A stretch of DNA of 64,000 bases from Echeneis naucrates. Taxonomy: Eukaryota > Chordata > Actinopteri > Carangiformes > Echeneidae. Under the pieces are notes generated by a model. That model worked only from the letters and a program-made list of their open reading frames with translations, was not told the DNA's origin and searched no databases. Both the position numbers and the translations under genes were made by a program. The DNA lies in assembly GCF_900963305.1 (NCBI RefSeq), contig NC_042529.1, positions 131,501 through 195,500 of the forward strand. The letters run 5' to 3'. This document shows positions 56,202 to 64,000 of this stretch, in pieces. Position 1 is the stretch's first letter. The number at the start of each line of letters is the position of its first letter.

Positions 56202-56741
56202 GGGCTGTAATGGGCGGAGCCAAATGCAGAGAACAGGTTTGTTTTTCATTCTGTGTGAAGCGTCATCACTTCAGTTAGGTGACCTATAGAGGGAGATATC
56301 TGTCTGCAGACCAGGACCTTCATTCTGCCTACTGATCATCAGGGGCGAATTCACTGGTTAGAGTGACAAGTCAGATGGCAATGAAGTTAAATGTTTTTCT
56401 GATGAGTTTATGGTCTCAGTCTCTAGTTTACAAGCTTCAATACAAAATGATTTTCATTTTTTAAATTATGCTCCATTCAGAGAGAAACAGACCAGGAAGG
56501 AGGGGAGGGGTTAGGGGTGGGGCTACTGTGGAACTGACAGACTGGACCACCCTATCAGGAGAGTCCAGAGCAGGTCAGATCCACAGTCTCATCCTCAGAT
56601 GGGTTTCTACTCTCTCAGAAACATCTCGAAGTGAGTTGGAGAGTCCAGCTGAGATAAAAAAAAAAGACAGACACTAATGAACTTGTGATATTTTATTAGT
56701 TCAAAATTGAAGGTCACAGAGATCAATAAGGTCTCAGTGGA
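56202..56741. other. mfap4-lect2 intergenic region with shared repeat
   Basis: It contains a repeat (56388-56565) also present at 20640-20800 in the stambpl1 intron. TTTATT at 56692-56697 is the probable lect2 copy A polyadenylation signal on the minus strand. No gene was seen. Confidence 0.55.
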
Positions 56742-57600
56742 TCAGAAGTACTGTGTGGGGTCAGTCCTGTCACACATCTGGACGTGGATGTGTGAAGTGA
56801 TTCCTGGATAGACAGTCTGCATGGGCAGCATGGTCCCGATCCGTTCACCCTTCTTCACTGATCCAGAGGTCTGGTCAGGCCTCACATAGAACAGCTTGAA
56901 ACACAGACCTGCAGGACCCAAAGACCAGGACCATCGAGAACAGGACTGATGACCAAATGAACTGACCAATCAGAGGTGGACTCACCTTCCCCCCACAGCT
57001 CCATGCCCTCGTCAATGGCTGCATATCTGTTGTGACTGTAAACCTTCAGCTTTCTATCCACAGTCACATCAAATGGAGCGAAGACGTCATCGCCATCCTC
57101 ACACCTGATGTCCACACCTTTATGGATCCTGTCTCCTCTGGGGACACGGCAGATCCAGATGTTGACAGTTGCTCTACACACTGATCAGCTCCTTATCCAG
57201 GCTCCATAAGCAGTTATAGAGCAGATGTTTTACCCATAATTCATCAGGTCCAACATGTCAGAGACACTGGAGCCTACATTTCCCATAATGCACCTGAGCT
57301 TTAGTGTGACTGTGCTGCTGTTACCGGCTGGCTCCGTAGTGACCGCTTCCCCACATGTCTGACGTCCTCTTCTCGTTGGACGGGTTTCCTCTGCAGAACT
57401 GACCGAACCTGACAGCATCACACACACACACACAGCACACAGCTGCACATACACACACACACACACACACACGTTTAGAACTGTCTGAACCTGAAGACTG
57501 AATCCTTCCGAAATCTGGAGGTCCAAACACACAATTCTTATTCTGTTAAACAAATAAACTGATTCATTTTCTCACCCAACAGAAACAGGATTCGTCTCAT
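56742..57600 (-). CDS. lect2: Leukocyte cell-derived chemotaxin 2, copy A
   Basis: Complete 153-aa frame (human 151). Exons in gene order: 57600-57576, 57442-57325, 57137-56986, 56908-56742. LECT2 is a secreted liver protein with an M23-peptidase-like fold that binds zinc but is not a protease; it attracts neutrophils and modulates macrophages. After the signal peptide come FGQFCRGNPSNEKR, GYGASR-like GHYGASR, GDRIHKGVDIRCEDGDDV, GEGLCFKLFYVRP, GERIGTMLPMQ and SHIHVQMCD. Zinc-site residues H53, D57 and H138 are kept. The Cys36/Cys41 pair of human LECT2 is replaced by serines (TSDMWGSG). Exon 2 was joined at the acceptor GTGCAG|CT, the only one that keeps phase; this makes part of a CA microsatellite code for the VCVC run of the signal peptide. 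Confidence 0.92.
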
Positions 57601-58277
57601 CTTTGGATTTTGAGGTGTTCAGGTCCTCAGGTCCTCAGGTCTGGTCCAGTTAAGAGTCCTGGTTAAGGCTCAGGCATGTCCCATCCAATCAGGATAGAGT
57701 ATGAAGTCTGTCAGCTCCACTTTCTCCTCCAAATCTGGTTCCTACTGGTTTAAAAAACAAAGATAACCAAGAGACAGCAGCTCACAGCCGGACAGGTAAC
57801 ATCGAGCAGTATTAACCAACTCTGGAGTTTTGTGGACTTTAAACAACAGTTGTTTACCTGACCTTTGACCTATGACTCATGATCAAACTTACCTTTCACT
57901 CAGGGACGTCACATTATTAACACAACTTTCATTTGTTTTATTGAATTTGGGTGGGTCAAATTCTGCTTTTCGCACACAAACAACAACCTCACAGTGTTAC
58001 ACAACACGACATCTACAGTTCCTGCGGCACAAGAATGTGACAAAACAACAGCTCAATCCACTGTTGAACTTTGTGGTTATTCTGAGGTGGAATCAGCTCA
58101 CCAATTCATTATTTAATGAATGAACATCTGTCTGTTTCCTCTCATATCACAAAAATGCACAAATATACTGCTAGTCATGTTGAAAACCAAAATGAACCAA
58201 ACACACTTAGAGAGTTATAATTTCTTTAATAACATTTATTTAGTGGTTAAAGTTTAAACAGTTTCGGTCTCAGTGGA
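57601..58277. other. lect2 copy A promoter and inter-copy spacer
   Basis: The stretch 57601 to about 57880 is almost identical to 59164-59445 and so belongs to the duplicated lect2 unit. Beyond it the spacer is unique AT-rich sequence. TTTATT at 58235-58240 is the likely polyadenylation signal of copy B. Confidence 0.6.
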
Positions 58278-59001
58278 TCAGAAGTACTGTGTGGGGTCAG
58301 TCCTGTCACACATCTGGACGTGGATGTGTGAGGTGATTCCTGGGAAGACAGTCTGCATGGGCAGCATGGTCCCGATCCGTTCACCCTTCCTCACTAATCC
58401 AAAGTTCCGGTCAGGCCTCACAGCAAACAGCTTGAAACACAGACCTGCAGGACCCAAAGACCAGAACCATAGACCCAAAGACCAGGATCATCGAGAACAG
58501 GACTGATGACAAAATTAACTGACCAATCGGAGGTGGACTCACCTTTCCCCCGCAGGTTGATGCCGCTGTTGATGGCGGCCATTTTGGGGTCGGTGAAAAC
58601 CGACAATGCTCCTTCCAGAGTCACGTCAAATGGAGCAAGGACGTCATCGCCATCCTCACACCTGATGTCCACACCTTTATGGATCCTGTCTCCTCTGGGG
58701 ACACGGCAGATCCAGATGTTGACAGTTGCTCTACACACTGATCAGCTCCTGATCCAGGCTCCATAAGCAGTTATAGAGCAGATGTTTTACCCATAATTCA
58801 TCAGGTCCAACATGTCAGAGACACTGGAGCCTACATTTCCCAAAATGCACCTGAGCTTTAGTGTGACTGTGCTGCTGTTACCGGCTGGCTCCGTAGTGAC
58901 CGCTTCCCCACATGTCTGACGTCCTCTTCTCGTTGGACGGGTTTCCTCTGCAGAACTGACCGAACCTGACAGCATCACACACACACACACAGCACACAGC
59001 T

Positions 59002-59039
<38 letters not shown>

Positions 59040-59163
59040 AGAACTGTCTGAACTTGAAGACTGAATCCTTCCGAAATCTGGAGGTCCAAACACACAATTC
59101 TTATTCTGTTAAACAAATAAACTGATTCATTTTCTCACCCAACAGAAACAGGATTCGTCTCAT
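58278..59163 (-). CDS. lect2: Leukocyte cell-derived chemotaxin 2, copy B
   Basis: Complete 153-aa frame. Exons in gene order: 59163-59139, 58999-58882, 58694-58543, 58444-58278. The signal peptide, exon 2 and the first half of exon 3 match copy A in protein. From APFDVT onward the two differ: this copy has LEGALSVFTDPKMAAINSGI and LRGKG where copy A has VDRKLKVYSHNRYAAIDEGM and LWGEG. The last exon differs at several residues (FAVRPDRNFGLVRKGERIG). Zinc-site residues H53, D57 and H138 are kept, and the Cys36/Cys41 pair is likewise absent. The DPKMAAINSGINLRG stretch of this copy is closer to what I know of other fish Lect2 proteins, so copy A is probably the more derived one in its C-terminal half. 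Confidence 0.92.
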
Positions 59164-59524
59164 CTTTGGATTTTGAGGTGTTCAGGTCCTCAGGTCCTCA
59201 GGTCTGGTCCAGTTAAGAGTCCTGGTTCAGGCTCAGGCATGTCCCATCCAATCAGGATAGAGTATGAAGTCTGTCAGCTCCACTTTCTCCTCCAAATCTG
59301 GTTCCTACTGGTTTAAAAAACAAAGATAACCAAGAGACAGCAGCTCACAGCCGGACAGGTAACATCGAGCAGTATTAACCAACTCTGGAGTTTTGTGGAC
59401 TTTAAACAACAGTTATTTACCTGACCTTTGACCTATGACTCATCATGATTTGATGTTGAAAACCAAAATAAACCAAACACATGGTGAGTTAGGTTTCCTT
59501 TAATAACATTTATTTCATGGTGTT

Positions 59525-59675
59525 TAAACATCTGGACATGGATGTGTGAGGTGATTCCTAGGAAGAATTCCTGCATGGGGAGCATGGTCCCGATCCGTTC
59601 ACCCTTCCTCACTGATCCAAAGTTCCGGTCGGGCCTCACAGCGAACAGTTTGAAACACAAACACAGACTGCAGGA
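59525..59675 (-). pseudogene. Fossil lect2 last exon (third copy)
   Basis: Only the last-exon homology remains: LCFKLFAVRPDRNFGSVRKG, GERIGTMLPMQ and GITSHIHVQM are readable. The conserved end, CDRTDPTQYF, is missing, and no exons 1-3 follow upstream. Flanking 59430-59520 resembles the 3' flank of copy B (58170-58260, including AACATTTATTT). This is a truncated relic of a third tandem unit. Confidence 0.85.
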
Positions 59676-59754
59676 CCCAGAGACCAGGATCATCGAGAAC
59701 AGGAGTGATGACCAAATGAACTGATTCACCTTCACTCACTAATAAAGACAAAGA

Positions 59755-59950
59755 GGCCAAATAAATTACAAGAAATACAACCATGAAAGAGCAGCACAGC
59801 GGCATAGTGGTTCGTGCTGTTGCCCCACAACAGGAAGGTGATGGGCTCAGTTCCCAACCTGGGGCCTTTCTGTGTGGAGGTTCCATGTTCTGTTTGTGTT
59901 GGCCCTGTGGTGGACTCAGAAATGGATAACAGGTACAAGATAAATGGATG
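59755..59950 (+). repeat. SINE-like dispersed repeat
   Basis: Ordered words GCAGCACAGCGGCATAGTGG, CGTGCTGTTGCC, GGGCTCAGTTCCCAACCTGG, CCTTTCTGTGTGGAGG and GATAAATGGATGAACAACC match a repeat common in percomorph fish. The A-box- and B-box-like parts suggest a tRNA-derived origin. It lies between the fossil lect2 exon and bbs1. Confidence 0.65.
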
Positions 59951-60316
59951 AACAACCATGAATTAATTTCCACAACAAGAATAAAAAATCTTTAGGATCA
60001 TTTATTGGAAAGACACAAACATAAAATAAAGTGTTTCCTTCATCTTTCTGATTATGATTCAGCAGAAATGTTAAACTTTTTTGTCTACATTTAAAAATAC
60101 AGACATTTTTGTTAATGATTCTATACAAACAGTGATTTTATCCCTGAGGGCACAAAAATCTGTGCTTGAAACGTGAACAACAAACTCCCAACATTACACA
60201 ATATCTGGAGTGTTGATGAAACCCAAACATACAGACCCATCAATTTAAACTAGTTCTGTCTAAACACGTCCCTGCCTTGTTTTCCTGTTTCGATAAACAA
60301 ACTTTAGGTCATGTGG
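59951..60316 (-). other. bbs1 3' UTR
   Basis: TTTATT at 60001-60006 gives an AATAAA on the minus strand about 310 bases after the bbs1 stop. Nothing else was seen in this stretch. Confidence 0.5.
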
Positions 60317-62704
60317 TCAGTGGAGTTTCAGTCCTTCACTGACTGGCATGTTAATGTGGGCGGTCAGCAGGGGGCAGTTCCGCCCTTCATGCAGGACGAA
60401 GACCTTGATGATGTCAGAGATTCCCTTGTCGCTGGTGCACTCCACGAAGGTCTCGACAGGGTAGATGAGTCCAGGCACCAGCAGGGGGATCCTCATGTAC
60501 GGGCTCCTCATCTGGTACAGGCTCTCATCGTACAGGAAGCTGATGGCCAGGTTCATGACAGGTCGACAGGTCGCTGTGTTCTGGATGTTCAGGGTCAGTT
60601 TGAAGGACGGACCCAGACCCTGGACCACGGCGTTCATCTTGAGTGGCTCACTGAGGCTGGAGGACACTGGCGTCAGGCTGGACTCCAGGGCCTTAACATA
60701 TGTTTTGGCAGCCGCCAGCCGGAGGCGGCTGAGATCCATCTGGAAGGCGCGGTGCATGGCCAGCCCATTTTCCCGCTCTCTCAGGGTCTGGTCCACATAC
60801 AGTTTGGTCTTCTTAGGGACGTTCAGGCGGATGCTTTGGGCCAGTGGCGGCCCAGGGGCGCTGTCCCTGTCTTCAAACGCTGCCGTCCTCTTCAGGATCT
60901 TCACCATCAAGCCGCCTCCCTTTGTGGTCATGATGAGGGTCCCATCCTCCCGCCCGTACCGGCCGAAACAGATGCTGCTGACTACATCAGGTGTCTTGAT
61001 GGTGCTCAGAAGGTTCTTATCACGGTACAGCTGGACCTCACAGTTAGCCAGGCCCACCAGGACCGCCTGGAAGCCCCGGCTGGGGAGGTCCATGGAGGCC
61101 ATAGTGGTGATGGGGGCAGGGAGGACGATTCTCCACAGCTTCTTCCCCTGAGGAGACAACAACAGACAGAAGAGTATTTCCCATACCACCTATGGTCTGA
61201 ATTCTTTAAAGTCAGGTTGGGGATCAGATCGTAAAAACTGGTTTTAAACTGGTCTTTTTTTATGGCTTCTTCTTCCTGTGACCTGCGGTCACATAATGAT
61301 CTCTGATAGGTTCAGGTTCCACCCTCAGGACTCACTCACCTTCTGAGTGAAGCCCTGCAAGCTCTCGTCAGTGCAGCCGACCACCACGCTCTTCCCAACC
61401 CGGACCAGACCGACTGGGTGAGACGTGAGCTCGATACAGTACTTTGGTTTGTCTGACTCCCTGAAGAGCAACAATACCATCAAAAACTTTCACACTTTAA
61501 CTCAGATTTAATGATGGAATCAGTTGAGCAACACGACACTTAATTGTTGTCTGAGATCTGATAACTCCCCCCCCCCCCAGGTGTGTCTCACCTGCGCAGG
61601 ATGTAGATGTTTCCGTCGCGACATGCCACCATGATACGGAACTCTACATCAAACTGACCTGTCACGTCCATCATGGTGGGCGTGGCAGGAAGAGACATCT
61701 TCAGGAGACAGAGATACCACGTTTTAATGAGGTTTGATTATTAATGATTATTGGAGTCCGGGCCAGGGATGAGTCCAGGTAGGAACCAGACTGAGTCAGG
61801 GACCAGTCCGGTCTAATTCCAGTTTACCTTGGCGAGAATGATGAAAGCTTCAGGGTCAAGGACGAAGATGTCACTGCTCTCCGTTCCGATCACCAAACAA
61901 CTGACGCCATCCTCATCGGCCGTGCTTTTCTTCAATGTCCCGATGCAGGTGATGACCGTCTAACACGAGAGGGGGCAGAGCAGAAGGAGCATGAGGTTAT
62001 TGAGCTTCACTGATGTCATGACATGTTTTATTTCTGAAAACAGTGGTTTATGAATCACGGTTATAACGTGAGTCACCTGCCGCCTGATTGGCTGCTGTTT
62101 GTGCAGCTGGACAAACTCGTCCATGTCACTGGCGTCCAGAGACAGAAACTGGAGGGAGCAGAAGGACAGCGGAACGTCGGCCTTCTTCCTGATGCCCTCC
62201 AACATCTCCTTCAGGGTCAGGGGGTCAATCTGCCCCTCCCTGGCCTGCTGCCACACGTCCTGACCAATGAGACCACAGCAACACGTTAGAGCAGGAGCAA
62301 CCACGTACAGTACACACACACACACACACACTGACCTGCTCCAGTGTGTTGACCTCCAGACCTGGCAGCGTGAACTTGAAGTACGGCCTCAGGTTCTTGT
62401 AGACGTAGACGCAGGGTCCGGAGGCTACGGCGACGGCGGGGATTCTGGGCTCGTGCAGGTCCATGAAAAAAGCCACGAGGCCGGCGGGCAGGTCCAGCAG
62501 GCTGCTCTCGCTCACCAGCGCCGTGCCGCGGTAGACCTTCAGCTTCATGCCGGACGAGCCCGAGCCCAGATCCCCCACCACCAGCTGGCTCTCCCCGTCC
62601 CCGCTCAGTTCCGCCAGGTCCAGGCAGGACGAGAAGGTGTACAGACCCGCCACCGGGTCGAAGTGAGCGTCCAGCCATTTCCTGTCGTCACTCGACTCAG
62701 ACAT
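60317..62704 (-). CDS. bbs1: Bardet-Biedl syndrome 1 protein (BBSome subunit)
   Basis: Complete 580-aa frame (human 593). Exons in gene order: 62704-62336, 62259-62077, 61959-61828, 61698-61592, 61460-61340, 61147-60317. BBS1 is the BBSome subunit that binds ARL6/BBS3 and recruits the complex to ciliary membranes. The N-terminal beta-propeller reads [45 protein letters not shown], then [57 protein letters not shown] and [12 protein letters not shown]. The C-terminal GAE-like domain follows ([43 protein letters not shown]). Six exons encode what takes seventeen in human, so most introns are gone. One exon of 369 bp covers the whole 5' end and one of 831 bp the 3' end. Confidence 0.97.
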
Positions 62705-63961
62705 GACGACTACTGACCTTTATTCAGGGAGAAACACACCATCATCATCATCTCCACCTTCATCTCAATGTTATTGATAATGTATCGAAATTAAATATCG
62801 GTTACGAAAAATATTTTTTCACAGTTTACATCTGTTAACAGTCCATGACTGAATATTAACAGTAAACTTATATCACCATAGTAACAGATGCAGTGACTAC
62901 CAGCAGTATCATTAAACCGATAATCCCCCCTCCTCACCGTTGTCATAGAAACGTGCCACTGCGTCTCTTCGAGCGTGACGTCGTCTCCTTTTGTTTTTAA
63001 TCAAGAAGCGGCGGGACGTGTGTTCGATAAGCAGGTGACAGGTGATTCAGACCGACCCAGGTACCGTCCTAGGGCGGCAGGTGAAGCCGGTTTTGCGCCT
63101 CTAATCCACCTGGACCATAAATCCGCTTCCTGCTTGATCCTCACCCGCCCCTCTGCGCCTGTCGACGCCTTTTGGTGACGTCATTCCGTACCGCCGTTGT
63201 TTACGCTCTACATTTGTTTGTACATTTAATTTTAGTTTTTTTTTTATTTATATGTTTTTTGGAGAGCAGTTTTGAGAAGAAATAAAATCAAACTCAGCCA
63301 AGTCTCTCGCTTTGCTTTTGCTTTCACAACCTCTGAGATAAAAACGTCATTACTGTTTCTTTATTTGCACGATGTGGAAATAACCGATTTTGTTGATGGT
63401 GGGTAATTATTGTCTATTATTCCTGTTGTCATGTAGAAACGGTATTTGTTTTTGTTTGTTTGTTTTTTTGTCCCTTCACTCTCGCGAGCTCGCAGCTGAG
63501 CACGTGACGGAGCGGTGCGCTGATTGGTCCTCCTGTCCCGGTTCAAACTGCAGCCCGCGGAGCCGAGCAGCTAACGGCGGTGGCGGCGGATTCCCGGTTA
63601 TTAGTGCTTTAAAACCAGAGCCTGCTCAATAAAACCGGTCAGCAGTGAGTCACAGGTCGGTCAGATGGTGGTCGGAGGAGGACGAATGTGAACTTTAGTT
63701 TCTCTAAAGATTTTAAAACGAAACTAACAGCCGTGTAACTGGCGTGCTTGATGGTTAGCTAGTTGTTGTTGTGGCTCATGCTAACAGCATGGCGACGGCT
63801 CGTTTAAAAGGACCGAATTGAACAGAAGCTTTCGTGTTGTTTTCTTATTGTCTGGGCTCACTGGCGTGGGGTGGGACTCCCGGTGCCGGTCTACAGCTGA
63901 ACAGGTTCTGCTGTAGATGTTTTGTCCGCCACAGCATCACATGTCTGTTCGGTCTGTGTAG
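62705..63961. promoter_or_regulatory. bbs1 and downstream-gene promoter region
   Basis: bbs1 and the last gene are divergent. The stretch 62930-63180 is moderately CpG-rich and 63480-63645 strongly so; between them lies AT-rich sequence. The plus-strand leader exon probably ends at 63644 (GTCAGCA|GTGAGT) and resumes at 63962 after TGTGTAG. No other gene was seen. Confidence 0.45.
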
Positions 63962-63987
63962 CCTGAAACCGACTGCTGCTGAGGAAG

Positions 63988-64000
63988 ATGGAGGAGTGGG
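63988..64000 (+). CDS. Start of an unidentified gene, cut by window end
   Basis: After the acceptor at 63960-63961 the first ATG lies in the context GGAAGATGGAG and encodes MEEW before the window ends. A CpG-rich leader exon with a good donor upstream (63644) supports a real transcription unit. Four residues do not allow a name. Confidence 0.35.

Noticed and set aside
57413-57571. A separate lect2 exon coding the DFGRIQSS stretch
   Set aside because: With any of its donors the phase does not fit exon 1 or the FGQFCRG exon, while the direct join does.
60311-61234. 307-codon plus-strand frame
   Set aside because: It is antisense to the large last exon of bbs1, whose minus-strand frame has clear family matches.

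Overview
This is a gene-rich piece of a teleost fish nuclear genome, most likely a percomorph. The evidence is GT-AG introns of 80-1500 bp, vertebrate multi-exon genes, many CA/TG microsatellites and dispersed repeats of kinds common in percomorphs. All gene names rest on my reading of the translated exons and on family knowledge; no database search was run.

Positions 1-50212 reproduce the neighbourhood of human 10q23.3: the 3' end of noc3l (+), ch25h (+), acta2 (+), stambpl1 (-), ankrd22 (+), an acid lipase of the LIPA/LIPF family (-), rnls (+), pten (-), atad1 (+) and minpp1 (-). I could join complete reading frames across all splice sites for nine of these. Frames stay open and protein lengths agree with the human proteins: Acta2 377 aa, Ankrd22 191, Stambpl1 443, lipase 406, Rnls 346, Pten 413, Atad1 365, Minpp1 466, Ch25h 266. 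FAS, which lies between ACTA2 and CH25H in human, was not seen.

Positions 52040-62704 hold genes that are not linked to that block in human, all on the minus strand: two tandem mfap4-like fibrinogen-domain genes, two tandem lect2 genes plus a fossil third copy reduced to one exon, and bbs1. In both tandem pairs the promoter and 5' exons are almost identical between copies while the 3' coding exons have diverged, which suggests recent gene conversion. bbs1 is packed into six exons. The window ends at the first codons of an unidentified plus-strand gene.

Repeats of note are a 34-bp minisatellite in a stambpl1 intron, a pyrimidine-rich minisatellite in the atad1 5' intron, a ~1 kb TTG-rich array in minpp1 intron 1, a perfect TG-TA-CA hairpin just after the pten stop codon, and several copies of a SINE-like dispersed repeat. 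No retrovirus-like element, CRISPR array or tRNA gene was recognised. The genes are ordinary housekeeping, muscle, lipid and innate-immunity genes linked by ancient synteny; they do not form a single pathway.
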